From assembly GCA_964242115.1 (NCBI GenBank), contig CAXSZX010000011.1, positions 1-64,000 on the forward strand: a DNA stretch of 64,000 nt, read 5' to 3'. Below are positions 25,405 through 34,654 of this stretch, one piece after another. The position numbers were made by a program, and so were the translations under genes. The notes under the pieces were generated by a model. That model was not told the origin of the DNA. It worked only from the letters and a program-made list of their open reading frames with translations, and did not search any database. This DNA comes from BOG-908 sp964242115 (GTDB lineage Bacteria; Pseudomonadota; Alphaproteobacteria; Acetobacterales; Acetobacteraceae). Numbering within the stretch: position 1 is the first letter of the stretch; every line of letters begins with the position of its first letter.

Positions 25405-26750
25405 CTTTAATCTTGCTGCGCGTGACCAGCGCCATCGCCTGCGTCCCCGTTTTCGTGCTGATGCTTCTCGTCGCCACCGCCCAAGCCGCCCCCGTCCCGG
25501 CTGTGCTCGCAGCCTTGGTTGTCACCTTTTCGGCCTACGTCCTCGCACGGGTCTGGGCGAACGACCTGCGCGCGTTGACCTCGCTGCTGCACCTGGCCGG
25601 CACCGGCGCGCCGGCGCCCGTGCCGGGTCCGCTCTCTATCGGGCCGGACGTGCTGGGCGAGGTGCAGCAGATGTCCGCGACGCTGAGCCGGCAGAGCGCG
25701 CTGGTGGACCGCCTGGTGCGGGCGGAGGAGTCAATCGTCGAGCGACTGCCGGACCCGCTGATCGTGTTGAGTGCGGACCGAAGCGTGCGCCGCGCCAACG
25801 CCGCCGCGCGTGCCGCCTTCGGCGACGACATGCCGGCCGTGCTGCGCCACCCCGAACTGCGCGCCGCGATCGACCGCGCCGTGCAGGGCGGCCCGCACGC
25901 AGCGCCACAAATGGCCGACCTGCGCGTGCCGGTGCCGATCCTGCGCGAGGTGCAGGCGATGGTGGTGGCGCTGGACTCGCCGCTGGCCGGCGGGGGCGGC
26001 GTGCTGGCAGTGCTGTCCGACCGTACGCGGGAACGCGCGGTGGAGCGCATGCGCGCGGACTTCGTGGCCAACGCCAGCCACGAGTTGCGCACGCCGCTTG
26101 CCAGCCTGATCGGCTTCATCGAGACGCTGCGCGGCCCGGCCGCGGACGACCCGCCGGCCCAGGCGCGCTTTTTGGAGATCATGGCCGAGCAGGCCGAACG
26201 GATGAACCGGCTGATTGACGATTTGCTCAGCCTCTCGCGCATCGAGATCACCGAGCACCAGTCGCCGGCCGAGCTTGTGGATATCGGCGGCGTGGTGGAA
26301 CGCGTGCTGGCCGGCTTCGAGATCTCCATCAAGGCGCGGCGGGTGAGCGTGGACCTGACCGTGTCCGACGCCTTGCCGCGGGTGCTCGGCGACACCGACC
26401 AGCTCGAGCAGGTGGCCGGCAACCTGTTGGACAACGCGCTGAAATACGGGCGGGAAGGCGGCACCATCCGCGTGTTCGCAGGGCCTGCGGCGCCGGGCGG
26501 CAAGTATCCGCAACGCGCTGGCGTGCTGGTGTCGGTGGCCGATAACGGGCAGGGGATACCACGGCAGCACCTGCCGCGGCTGACGGAACGGTTCTACCGG
26601 GTGGACACTGGGCGGTCGCGCGCGGTGGGAGGGACCGGGTTGGGGCTGGCGATCGTCAAGCACATCGTCAACCGGCATCGGGGGATGCTGGTGATCGAGA
26701 GCGAGGCGGGGACGGGGGCTACGTTTAACGTCTGGTTGCCGGCGGGGTGA
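25401..26750 (+). CDS. phoR: PhoR-like PAS sensor histidine kinase
   Basis: About 449 residues: two N-terminal transmembrane helices (residues about 8-27 and 34-51), a linker, a PAS domain (IVERLPDPLIVLSADRSVRR), then HisKA with the phospho-acceptor H in ANASHELRTPLASLIGFIE, and the ATPase with NLLDNALKYG, VADNGQGIPRQHLPR, RFYRVD and GGTGLGLAIVKHIVNRH. The layout matches phosphate-starvation kinase PhoR, but no phoB or pst gene is next to it, so the name is by similarity. There is no ATG near the N-terminus. TTG at 25401 has AGAAGG seven bases upstream, both inside the AB repeat; TTG 25413 and GTG 25422 are alternatives. It is cut off from downstream genes by another AB repeat. Confidence 0.82.
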   Translation: MPLILLRVTSAIACVPVFVLMLLVATAQAAPVPAVLAALVVTFSAYVLARVWANDLRALTSLLHLAGTGAPAPVPGPLSIGPDVLGEVQQMSATLSRQSALVDRLVRAEESIVERLPDPLIVLSADRSVRRANAAARAAFGDDMPAVLRHPELRAAIDRAVQGGPHAAPQMADLRVPVPILREVQAMVVALDSPLAGGGGVLAVLSDRTRERAVERMRADFVANASHELRTPLASLIGFIETLRGPAADDPPAQARFLEIMAEQAERMNRLIDDLLSLSRIEITEHQSPAELVDIGGVVERVLAGFEISIKARRVSVDLTVSDALPRVLGDTDQLEQVAGNLLDNALKYGREGGTIRVFAGPAAPGGKYPQRAGVLVSVADNGQGIPRQHLPRLTERFYRVDTGRSRAVGGTGLGLAIVKHIVNRHRGMLVIESEAGTGATFNVWLPAG

Positions 26751-26754
26751 GGAG

Positions 26755-26895
26755 AGAAGCAAGCAAGGCCTTCTTTTCTGAAGAAAAGAAGCAAAAGACT
26801 TTTGTCATGGCTGTCGCGGACTCTCCCACACGGCGCACCCAAGGGAGCAAAAGTTTTTTGGTTCTTTTTCCAAAAAAGAACTGCTCGCCTTGCTT
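26755..26895. repeat. AB repeat, full copy, A>B, convergent gap
   Basis: Perfect A hairpin (CTTCTTTTCTGAAGAAAAGAAG), CTTTTGTCATGGCTGTCGCGG, core CACACGGCGCACCCAAGGG, and a B hairpin GGTTCTTTTTCC/AAAAAAGAAC. It lies between phoR and the pfpI-like gene. Confidence 0.93.
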
Positions 26896-26960
26896 GTTAC
26901 AAGCTCCCGGCGGGTGGCTGGGCGATGAACGCTGGCTACCCGCCGGAACAGTATTGATGT

Positions 26961-27524
26961 TTACGCGGCCGCTTTCTTCGTGTCTGCTTCTGCAAACATC
27001 TCGACGATCGCTTTGTTGAACTGCGCCAGGTCGTCGGGCTTGCGGGAGGTGACGAAGTTGCCGTCGCGCACCATCGGCTCGTCGACCCAATTTGCGCCAG
27101 CGTTGCGCAGGTCGGTCTGCAGCGACGGCCAGGATGTCATCTTCTTGCCGCGCACCGCGTCTGCCTCGATCAGCGTCCACGCGCCGTGACAGATCGCCGC
27201 GACGGGCTTGTTGCTAGTGGCGAAGCTCTTGATGAAGGCGACGGCCTGCTTGTCCACCCGCAGGTAGTCGGGGTTGGCGACGCCGCCGGGCAGCACCAAA
27301 CCGTCGAACTGGTCTGGCGAGACGTCGGCCAGGGTCTTGTCGACCGGTAGCATGTCGCCCTTTTCGTCGTGGTTCATGCCCTGGATCTTGCCAGGTTTCA
27401 GCGAGATCACGGTGACCTCGGCGCCGGCGTCGCGCAGCGCCTTTTGCGGCTCGGTGAGCTCTACTTGCTCGACGCCGTTGGTGGCGACGAATGCGATTTT
27501 GCGGCCGTGCAGTGTGCCTGCCAT
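26961..27524 (-). CDS. DJ-1/PfpI family protein (YhbO/glyoxalase III-like)
   Basis: A 187-residue flavodoxin-like protein. The nucleophile elbow AAICHGAWTLIEADAV contains the reactive Cys, and the family motifs RKIAFVATNGVEQVELT, GLVLPGGVANPDYLR, TSWPSLQTDLRNAGANWVDE and FVTSRKPDDLAQFN are intact. These proteins are deglycases/glyoxalases or chaperones that protect against carbonyl stress rather than true proteases. The ATG at 27524 has an AGGATGG-like site at a fitting distance; an ATG at 27536 (four residues longer) is possible. It lies between two AB repeats and stands alone. Confidence 0.9.
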   Translation of the reverse strand: MAGTLHGRKIAFVATNGVEQVELTEPQKALRDAGAEVTVISLKPGKIQGMNHDEKGDMLPVDKTLADVSPDQFDGLVLPGGVANPDYLRVDKQAVAFIKSFATSNKPVAAICHGAWTLIEADAVRGKKMTSWPSLQTDLRNAGANWVDEPMVRDGNFVTSRKPDDLAQFNKAIVEMFAEADTKKAAA

Positions 27525-27609
27525 GGGTTTTCCCATCCTGTTGTTGAAACCGCTGAACGGCTTGCGCAGGGCAGGAGTTTTGGCGACCGGGTTTCACGCA
27601 AAGGGGAGG

Positions 27610-27745
27610 AAGAAAGGCGTTCTTTTTCGAAATAAAGAAGCAAAAAGCTCTTGTTTCCGCTTTCCCCATTCTCTCCGGCGAGCGCGCGACAGCGGAAGCA
27701 AAAGTTTTTTGGTTCTTTTTTTCAAAAAAGAACCGCTTGCTTCCT
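27610..27745. repeat. AB repeat, full copy, hybrid core
   Basis: A-type left hairpin (GTTCTTTTTCGAAATAAAGAAGC), core with GCGCGCGACAGCGGAAGC in reverse-box orientation, B-type right hairpin ending CGCTTGC. It lies between co-directional clpS and the PfpI-like gene. Confidence 0.88.
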
Positions 27746-28050
27746 TACTCTTCCGGCTCAGTGGTAAACAACAGCGGATAGCCTTCCTTGCGCGCCGCAT
27801 CGACTGCGTTGGTTGCTTTCGTCTCCGCGAGTTCGCGCGTGAACACGCCAACCACGCAGGCGCCGCGCTGGTGTGCCGTGCTCATCACTGCCAGGGCCTT
27901 GGCTTCGCCCAGCCTGAACTCGGCTTTGAGGATGCGCACCACGAAGAAGCGTGGGGTGAAGTCGTCGTTCAGCAGGATGACCTTGTGGAGCTTCGGCCGC
28001 TCGACCTTGAGCTCGGTCTGTCCTCTGACGATGGTGTCGATGTCTGCCAT
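27745..28050 (-). CDS. clpS: ATP-dependent Clp protease adaptor ClpS (ClpS2-like)
   Basis: A 101-residue adaptor that hands N-degron substrates to ClpAP. The core HKVILLNDDFTPRFFVVRIL, HQRGACVVGVFTRELAETKA and GYPLLFTTEPEE is intact, including the acidic NDD pocket residues. The HQRGACVV and LLFTTEPEE wording is that of the second alphaproteobacterial paralogue, ClpS2, rather than classical ClpS. The N-terminus (MADIDTIVRGQTELKVERPK) is short and free. No clpA is next to it, which also fits ClpS2. The ATG at 28050 is clear. Confidence 0.92.
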   Translation of the reverse strand: MADIDTIVRGQTELKVERPKLHKVILLNDDFTPRFFVVRILKAEFRLGEAKALAVMSTAHQRGACVVGVFTRELAETKATNAVDAARKEGYPLLFTTEPEE

Positions 28051-28172
28051 GTGTCCCGCCTGCTGTCTTTCCGGCTCTGCCTATCCAGCATCACGCCCAT
28101 GATAGGTTGCAGTCAGCCTCGTCAACAAACCCGCGCGTGCGGTTTCTACGCCCGAATTGCCGGTTTTCTAAG

Positions 28173-28220
28173 TGACAAAAGTTTCTTGGTTCTTCTTTTC
28201 AAAAAAGAACCGCTTGCTTC
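28173..28220. repeat. AB repeat, B half only
   Basis: ACAAAAGTTTCTTGGTTC then TTCTTTTC/AAAAAAGAACCGCTTGC. The core and A end are missing. It lies between clpS and the end of tamB. Confidence 0.88.
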
Positions 28221-28224
28221 TTAG

Positions 28225-31200
28225 TCAATAGTCAAACTGGTAAGACAACCCGATCGTCGAACCCGGGTCGTTATCCGGCGTCGCTCCCTGCACCGTCCCG
28301 CCGCCAGTCGCGAGCTGTGCCTTTGCCTTCAACCGCTTGGTGATGTCGATCTGCACTTCGGCCGCCGTACCGCCGCCTGACGTGGCCTGCTTGGCGCCGA
28401 TGAACACCCCGCGCGCCACGTAGCGCCCGGCTTCGATGGTCGCACCGCTGCCCGATCCGCTGCCGCCGCCAACCGAGAGCCGGTCCAGCCCCAGGCCCTT
28501 GCGCACCGCGCCGAGCGGGTCGCTGCCGCCGCCGGTGACGCCGGACAGCTCGGCCAGGGCAGAGGCGATCTCGGCGATCTGCACGGCGGAGAGGTTCTTC
28601 ACGCTAGTGCCGAACAGCAGGTGGGCCAGCACCTCGTCCTGCGGCAGGTCCGGCACGCTGGAAAGTTTTATGGTGGGCTTGTCGGCGTAGCCGCCGACGG
28701 TGAGCGTTGCGGTGACGCCGCCCGAGGTGCTGTCGGCGACGAAGTTCAGCGTCGGGTCGATCTTGTTGGTGACGCTGGTGCCGTCGAAGCCGACCTCGCC
28801 CTTGCTGAAGGTGAGCGTGGTCCCGGCCACGCTGATGTCGCCGCGGCGCAGGTTGAAGGCGCCGGAGATCTGCGGCGCGGCGGTGGTGCCGGCCACTTGC
28901 AGCTTGCCGCCGAGCTCGCTGTCGAGCCCGTGGCCGCGCACGAAGATGCCGCTGGGCGCGTCCACTTCGAGGGCGAGCTTGATGACGGCCGCCGGCGCGG
29001 TGTGAGCCGGCGGCGGTTTCTGGCCGGGGCGGCGCACGTTCAGAGTGGCCACGCTGGGCGGCAGGCTGTTGGGGATGTTGATCTCTGCCTGGCGGATGAG
29101 GATGCGGCCGCCAGCGTCCAGCGCGGTGGCGGCCTGGCCGTTCACCCTGACATCGGCGTCCAGCGTGGCGGTGAGCAGGTCGCTGGCCAGCGGGCGGGCG
29201 TGGTCGGCGGTGAAGTGGATGTCCACCGGGAGGCCGGGTGCGAGCACGCCGACCGAGCCGCTGGCGGCCAGCGTGCCGGTGCCCGCCTTGGCGGTGAAGG
29301 TGGCGATGCGCACGGTGTCGCCGGCGGCGACCAGGTTGGCGGTGATGTCGGTGACGCGCAGGCCTTGCACGAAGTCCTGCACCTCGCCGCGCGCCAGGGT
29401 GACGCCGCCGCTGATGCGCGGGGCGGCGGTGGTGCCGGAGACGGTCGCGTCGAGTGCCAGGTTGCCGGCGGCGCGCTGGCCGGTGGCACCCAGGATGGGG
29501 TCGAGCAACGTGAGGTCGGCGGCCCCCGTCGCGTGCAGGGCCAGCGCGCCGCCAGGCTGCAGCGGGGCGGACCCATTGGCGGCGAAGTTGAGCTTCGGCC
29601 CGGCGGAGAGGTGGGCGTTGACCTGGGCGACGCGGCCGTCCAGCGCCACGGTAGCCAGCAGCGAGGCCGGCTTGAGCGAGGCGGCGGGTCCGCTGCGCAG
29701 CCGCACGCCGGTCGCCTGGAGGCGCAGCGTGCCCTGCGGTGCGGCGGTGGTTCCCGAAAGGTGCGCGTCGGCGGTCAGCAGCCCGGCCGCCTGCAGCGTC
29801 GGCGCGAACGGGCGTGCGAGGTCCGGGGTGACGTTGCGGATTGCCGCGATCAGCGCCAGCGTCGGGGTAATCCGGCCGGCCACGCTGACGCTGGCCTGCG
29901 CACTGCCCGGGGCGCCTGCCGACAGGCGTAGCGAATCCACGCCGGTGGTGGCGCCGAAGCTGACCTTGGCTGGCGCGGTCAGGCGCAGCGCCTCGCCGTG
30001 GTAGTCCGCCGAGAGCGCGCTGAGCAGCACCTCGTGCGCCGGCACGTCCAGCTTTGCGGTGGCGGCGAAGGTTGCGGGCGCGTTCTGCACGCTCAGCGCG
30101 GCGTCGGTGCGGAGCAGCAGCGCGGCCTGTTTGCCGGTGGCGCTGGCGTGCGCCTGGCCGGTGACGCCGGACGCGTCGATGCCTTCGGCCACCAGGCTCA
30201 GCGCCAGGTCCGGATCGGTGGCCGGGTCGTGCACCTGCCCGGTCAGCGACAGGCGGCCCAGCGCGTTCTTGCCCAACGACAGGCCGGCGGCCTGCACGTC
30301 TATCCTGGCGTCCGGCCGGGCGCCGCCGGCCGGCAGGTCCACCTTGGCGTTCAGGCTGCCGGCGAGCGGCTGGTGAACGAGCGGCTCGAGGTCTGCCAGG
30401 CGCGTCATGTGGGCGGACACGGTGCCGGCCGGCAGCTTGGCGCCCCTGGCCAGCACCAGGTCGGCGCTGGCGGCCAGGCTGCGCCAGTCGGCGCGGCGCA
30501 GCACCACGTGGAAGCCGCCATCGGGCTGCCGGGCCAACTCGGCCTGCAGGGCGAGGGGTGCATTGTCGAAGCGGCCCTGCGCCTGCACGGTGCCGGACGG
30601 GTTGCTCGGCAGGCCCTGCGCGCGGATCTGCGCGGTGATCGGCCCGCGCGGCACCGACTTGGCACCGACCTCGCCCTTGATGTCCGCCTGCAGCGCCAGC
30701 CCGCCCGCCGCCTCGCCTGACGATCCGCCCGGCTTGCCGTCCGAGGGCCCGCCCAACGTTCCGCCTTCCAACTTGCCTGTGGCCGCGCCGAGCGTGCCGC
30801 CCGAGGTTTCGCCGGGCGTTGCGCTGGACACCGGGCCGGTCGCCCCACCCGCGCTGGAGATCCCGCTCAATGACGCGCCCGGCACACCGTTGGATACCGC
30901 GCCGGGAGTTCCGCTAGTCACGACGCCGGGTGTTCCACCCGCTGCCTCGCTCGAGGCCTGGCTGGGCGCGCCGTCCACCCGGCCCGCGGCGTCCAGGTGG
31001 CCGGAGACGGCGGGGGTCAGCGCCGCCAGGTCGTCCAGCACCACGTGCCAGGCGAGCGCCAGCCTGCCGCCAAAATCGGTGCCGGTGACGCTGGCATGCG
31101 CGGTGCGCCCGTCCACGGTGGCGCGGGTGATGGTGATGTCCTGGCCGTCCAGCCGTGCGGTGGCGCCGAACCGCGTGGTGCCCAGCGCGGTGGGCAGTGG

Positions 31201-32559
31201 CGCCTGGCCGCCGGTGAAGCGGGCGGTGCCGTCCACGGTGACGTCGCTGGCCTCGCCGTGGCGCGCGAGGGTCGCCACCGCGTCGGTGGAGCCCTCGATG
31301 TTCACGTGGCCGATGGCGGCGAAGGGGGCCAGGTCCGGCACCACGGTGTGGATGCGGGCGGAGATGTCGCCGCGCGCCTGCGCCTCGCCGTCCGCGGAGA
31401 GCAGCGGATGCTTCAGCGCGAACCGGACGGGCAGGCTCGGCTGGTCGAGCTGGGCGTGCACGGTGAGCTCCAGCGGGGCGGCGGCGAACAGGTTCGGCTG
31501 CGGCGGCGGCAGCACCAGGCCGGCCAGCACGGCGTGCACGTCAACCGCGCCGCTGTTGCCGCCGGCATCCACCGTCAGGCTGGCGATGGTGGCACCGCCG
31601 CCGTGCACGCCCGCCAGCACCGCGTGGGCGGCGACGTCCGGCCTGGTGAACGGTCCGTGCACGTGCGCCCGCAGCGCCACGCTGTCCCAGGAGACGTCCG
31701 GCCGCGGCGCCATCGCCGGCGCGTTCGCGGTCAGGTCGAGCGCGGCGCTGTGGCCCGCCAGGTCCACCGTGCCGTGCGCGTCGGCCCGCAGCGGTCCCGC
31801 GGCAAGGCTCGCGTCCACGCGTTCGGCCGCGCGCGGGCCGTCCACCGTCGCGTGCAGCGCCAGCGCGCCCAGCGCCGGCAGCTTGGCCAGGCCGGAGACC
31901 AGCCCGCCGGCCGGCTCGTGCGCGTCCAGCACCGCACGGATCGCGGCGTCGTCCAGATGGCCGTCCAGCCGGTAGGTGCCCGGGCCGTCGAGCCGGTCGA
32001 TCGCGGCCGTGACCGTGGCGTCGGACAGCGAGGCGAGGTGGGCGTGCGCGTCCACGCGCAGCGCGGCCGCCGCGCCCGCTACCGGCGCGTCCAGCTGCAG
32101 CCGGGCGATCTTCAACGCGCGAAGGTCCACCTGCACCGGCAGGCCGGACCCGCCCTGCGACGCCGGCGCCGGCTTCGTGGCCGCCGCCGCCACCGGCAGC
32201 CGCAGCACGTGGATTTCCGCCGCGGCGAGGCTGTCGATGCGGGCGACCTTGCCGATCAGCGCGAGCGGCGACCAGTCCAGCGCCACCCCGTCCAGCGTCA
32301 GCCAGGTGCCCTGGGCGTCGTGCACCTCCAGGTGAGCCAGGCGCAGCGCGTCAGGAAAGCGGCCGGCCAGGCCGCGCAGCACCACCCGCCCGCCAGTCAG
32401 CGACGCGGCCTCACGCTCGATCAGCGAACGGCCGAACCCGGTGTTGGCCAGCACCAGCACTGCCAGGACCAGGACCACCGGCGCCAGCAGGACTATGCCA
32501 GCCACCCACAGCAGGATGCGGCGCAGGCGGTGGCGGCGTGGGGGTGCCGTGTCGCTCAT
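28225..32559 (-). CDS. tamB: Translocation and assembly module subunit TamB
   Basis: A 1444-residue AsmA/TamB-type protein: an N-terminal anchor helix (ILLWVAGIVLLAPVVLVLAV), a long beta-rich periplasmic body, and the conserved C-terminal TamB (DUF490) domain with GLSYQFDY at the very end, the typical aromatic terminus. It spans the periplasm as a hydrophobic groove and works with TamA in outer-membrane assembly and lipid transport. Residues about 523-623 are an unusual Gly/Thr/Ser/Pro-rich insert (GGTPGVVTSGTPGAVS, then similar units). tamA lies upstream in the same direction, but an AB repeat separates the two. The length is usual for the family. Confidence 0.93.
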   Translation of the reverse strand: MSDTAPPRRHRLRRILLWVAGIVLLAPVVLVLAVLVLANTGFGRSLIEREAASLTGGRVVLRGLAGRFPDALRLAHLEVHDAQGTWLTLDGVALDWSPLALIGKVARIDSLAAAEIHVLRLPVAAAATKPAPASQGGSGLPVQVDLRALKIARLQLDAPVAGAAAALRVDAHAHLASLSDATVTAAIDRLDGPGTYRLDGHLDDAAIRAVLDAHEPAGGLVSGLAKLPALGALALHATVDGPRAAERVDASLAAGPLRADAHGTVDLAGHSAALDLTANAPAMAPRPDVSWDSVALRAHVHGPFTRPDVAAHAVLAGVHGGGATIASLTVDAGGNSGAVDVHAVLAGLVLPPPQPNLFAAAPLELTVHAQLDQPSLPVRFALKHPLLSADGEAQARGDISARIHTVVPDLAPFAAIGHVNIEGSTDAVATLARHGEASDVTVDGTARFTGGQAPLPTALGTTRFGATARLDGQDITITRATVDGRTAHASVTGTDFGGRLALAWHVVLDDLAALTPAVSGHLDAAGRVDGAPSQASSEAAGGTPGVVTSGTPGAVSNGVPGASLSGISSAGGATGPVSSATPGETSGGTLGAATGKLEGGTLGGPSDGKPGGSSGEAAGGLALQADIKGEVGAKSVPRGPITAQIRAQGLPSNPSGTVQAQGRFDNAPLALQAELARQPDGGFHVVLRRADWRSLAASADLVLARGAKLPAGTVSAHMTRLADLEPLVHQPLAGSLNAKVDLPAGGARPDARIDVQAAGLSLGKNALGRLSLTGQVHDPATDPDLALSLVAEGIDASGVTGQAHASATGKQAALLLRTDAALSVQNAPATFAATAKLDVPAHEVLLSALSADYHGEALRLTAPAKVSFGATTGVDSLRLSAGAPGSAQASVSVAGRITPTLALIAAIRNVTPDLARPFAPTLQAAGLLTADAHLSGTTAAPQGTLRLQATGVRLRSGPAASLKPASLLATVALDGRVAQVNAHLSAGPKLNFAANGSAPLQPGGALALHATGAADLTLLDPILGATGQRAAGNLALDATVSGTTAAPRISGGVTLARGEVQDFVQGLRVTDITANLVAAGDTVRIATFTAKAGTGTLAASGSVGVLAPGLPVDIHFTADHARPLASDLLTATLDADVRVNGQAATALDAGGRILIRQAEINIPNSLPPSVATLNVRRPGQKPPPAHTAPAAVIKLALEVDAPSGIFVRGHGLDSELGGKLQVAGTTAAPQISGAFNLRRGDISVAGTTLTFSKGEVGFDGTSVTNKIDPTLNFVADSTSGGVTATLTVGGYADKPTIKLSSVPDLPQDEVLAHLLFGTSVKNLSAVQIAEIASALAELSGVTGGGSDPLGAVRKGLGLDRLSVGGGSGSGSGATIEAGRYVARGVFIGAKQATSGGGTAAEVQIDITKRLKAKAQLATGGGTVQGATPDNDPGSTIGLSYQFDY
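30691..30990 (-). repeat. Low-complexity GTPG-type coding repeat inside tamB
   Basis: Degenerate tandem units with the pattern G-x-P-G and S/T/A runs (SGTPGAVSNGVPGASLSG, SSATPGETSGGTLGAATG). It has no similarity to the AB repeat and keeps the frame open. It splits two beta-rich parts of TamB and is likely a flexible linker. Confidence 0.75.
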
Positions 32560-32659
32560 GGCTGCGTCCTGCTCGCTGTGTCGTAAGCCACGACAGACCC
32601 GGAGCTGCGAGCGGCTATTCTCGCAGCCATGCCAACGACCGAGAGGTCAGGCGGCAAAG

Positions 32660-32796
32660 AGAAAGCAAGGCCTGCTTTTTTGAAAAGCAGCAAAAAACTT
32701 TTGTCTCGGCTGTCGCGGACTCTCCCGCACCGTACACCCCCAGGAACAAAAGTTTTTTGGTTCTTTTTTTCAAAAAAGAACTGCTTGCTTGCCTGC
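32660..32796. repeat. AB repeat, full copy, A>B, with compensatory hairpin
   Basis: The A hairpin is CCTGCTTTTTTG/AAAAGCAGC: the usual CTTC/GAAG base is replaced by CTGC/GCAG on both sides, keeping pairing. Box GGCTGTCGCGGACTC, core, perfect B hairpin. It lies between tamA and tamB. Confidence 0.93.
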
Positions 32797-32803
32797 CACA
32801 CGC

Positions 32804-34654
32804 TCAAAACGCCTGCCCCAGTCCGAGATAAAGCTCGAAGCTGTCACCGCCGCGGATGGAGGTCAGCGGCACCGCGATGTCCACCCGGATCGGCCCGATC
32901 GGCGTGTAGTAGCGTGCACCCACGCCCGCACCCTCCTCCAGCTTGCCGCCGAACGGCGCGCTCGACGTGCTGACCTGGCCGGCATCGACGAACACCACGG
33001 CGCCGATGTTGTGCCACACCCGCTGCCGCAGCTCGATGGTGGCCGCGTCGATCGAGGTGCCGCCCTCCGGCGTGCTGTCCGGGAACGCCGGCCCGATCGA
33101 CTGGTACTTGTAGCCGCGCACGGTGGCAGAGCCGCCGGCGTAGAATCGCTGGTCCGGCGGCAGCTGGAACTCGGTCGCACCCTGCGCCGAGCCGACCAGG
33201 CCGCGGAACGCCAGCACGCTCAGCCCCGGCTTGGAGAGGCCCAGGCTGTGCAGGTCGAAATAGGTGGACCCGGTGCCCTGCAGGATGACGAAGGTGGAGC
33301 TTTGGCCGGACAGCGACTCGGTGGGCGTGGCGATCAGCGTGGCGCGTACGCCGTGTGTGGGGTCGTCCAGCGGGTTGGGCACGTTGGTGTTGTCGAACTT
33401 GGCGGTGACGGGCACGGCCAGCAGCGTGTAGTCGCGCGTCGTGCCCTCCTGCAGGATGCTCTCCTGGGTGGCGCTGACCCCCAGGCTCACCGTCCACAGC
33501 TTGGAGAGCTTGCGCGACAGCGTGGCAGCGGCGATCTCGGCCGTCTGGTTGTAGCTTATCAGGTCCTGCTTCAGGGCGGTGGCGTCCAGTTCCAGCGTCT
33601 GGTCGCGGTGGTAGTAGTCCGGCTTGATGAACTGCGCCTTGGCCAGGTAGCCGAGCCCCTTGTCCGCGGTGCCGCCTAGGCCGGTGAGGTCGGCCGTGAG
33701 GTTCAGCTGCTCGGCGTTGCCGAACAGATCGTGGTGCGACCAGGTGACGCCGGCGCTGCCGCCGAGGTCGGTGGAGTAGGCAATGTCGAAGCTCACCGTG
33801 TGCAGCTTGCGCTCGGTGACGTCCACTCGCAGCGGTATCTCGCCGGCGGCGTCCAGCTTGGGGGCGGCGCTGATCTTGATGCCGGAGAACACGCCGACCG
33901 AGGCGAGATCCTCGCGCGCCGCCTCGATCTTGCTCGGCTGGTACAGCTCGCCGGGGCGCACCAGCAGGCGTCGGCGGACCCAGCGTTCGTGCATGCGCTT
34001 GAGGCCGGTGATGTCGATCTGGCCGATGTCCACACGCGGGCCGGAGCTGACGGCGAAGCTCACGTCCAGCGCGTGCTCCGCGGGGATTTCGGTGGCGGTG
34101 GGCTCGCCCACCTTGGCCAGCGCGTAGCCGTCCTCCTGCAGGGCGGTCTGCACCTGGCCGCTCACCGCCAGCACGTCGGTGGCCACCGCCGGGGCGCCGG
34201 GTTTCAGGGTGAAGGCGCGCCTGCCGGAGGCCGGCACCGCGCCGTCCAGGGTGACGTGGCGCAGGTGGAACAGCGGGCCGGTGGCCACCTGCACGTCGAC
34301 CGCCGCCTTGGCAGATTGCGGCAGGGCGGACAGGACGTCGGGCAGGGTGGTGTCGTCGAGGCCGTGGCCGGCGATGCTGACGCTGACCTGCGGTTCGTAA
34401 TAGCCGAAGCTGTTCAGCGCGGTCTGCACGCGGCCTAGATCCTGGCGTGCGCGGGCTACCAGGGCGAACGGGCCTGCCGGCGCCTTGGTGCGCAGGGCCT
34501 GAAGCTGGGAGCTGCCGTTGATGGCGGCATCCAGGGCAGCGTTGCCGGTGGGCTGGATGTGGACGGTGTAGGTGACGGGGTCGGCGGCGCGGGCGGACGC
34601 GCACACACACAAAAGCAAGAAAGCAAGGCCTTCTTTTTTGAAAAAAAGAAGCAA
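32804..34654 (-). CDS. tamA: Outer-membrane assembly factor TamA (Omp85 family)
   Basis: About 616 residues: three POTRA-like domains (for example VQTALNSFGYYEPQVSVSIAG and HVTLDGAVPASGRRAF) and an Omp85 barrel ending IPLTSIRGG-like VPLTSIRGGDSFELYLGLG with a C-terminal Phe. The barrel motif RFYAGGSATVRGYKYQSIGP is the family's VRGY signature. TamA inserts outer-membrane proteins with TamB. No ATG exists before the mature part. The best signal peptide starts at TTG 34654 and reads LLLFFKKEGLAFLLLCVC then ASARA-ADP; its first dozen residues are coded by the neighbouring AB repeat. A shorter start at a TTG twelve codons on is possible but would give a weak signal. Confidence 0.85.
   Translation of the reverse strand: MLLFFKKEGLAFLLLCVCASARAADPVTYTVHIQPTGNAALDAAINGSSQLQALRTKAPAGPFALVARARQDLGRVQTALNSFGYYEPQVSVSIAGHGLDDTTLPDVLSALPQSAKAAVDVQVATGPLFHLRHVTLDGAVPASGRRAFTLKPGAPAVATDVLAVSGQVQTALQEDGYALAKVGEPTATEIPAEHALDVSFAVSSGPRVDIGQIDITGLKRMHERWVRRRLLVRPGELYQPSKIEAAREDLASVGVFSGIKISAAPKLDAAGEIPLRVDVTERKLHTVSFDIAYSTDLGGSAGVTWSHHDLFGNAEQLNLTADLTGLGGTADKGLGYLAKAQFIKPDYYHRDQTLELDATALKQDLISYNQTAEIAAATLSRKLSKLWTVSLGVSATQESILQEGTTRDYTLLAVPVTAKFDNTNVPNPLDDPTHGVRATLIATPTESLSGQSSTFVILQGTGSTYFDLHSLGLSKPGLSVLAFRGLVGSAQGATEFQLPPDQRFYAGGSATVRGYKYQSIGPAFPDSTPEGGTSIDAATIELRQRVWHNIGAVVFVDAGQVSTSSAPFGGKLEEGAGVGARYYTPIGPIRVDIAVPLTSIRGGDSFELYLGLGQAF

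Noticed and set aside
28621..32586. Long plus-strand frames opposite tamB
   Set aside because: They are rich in Arg, Ala and Gly as expected for the shadow of a GC-rich gene; TamB homology is on the minus strand.
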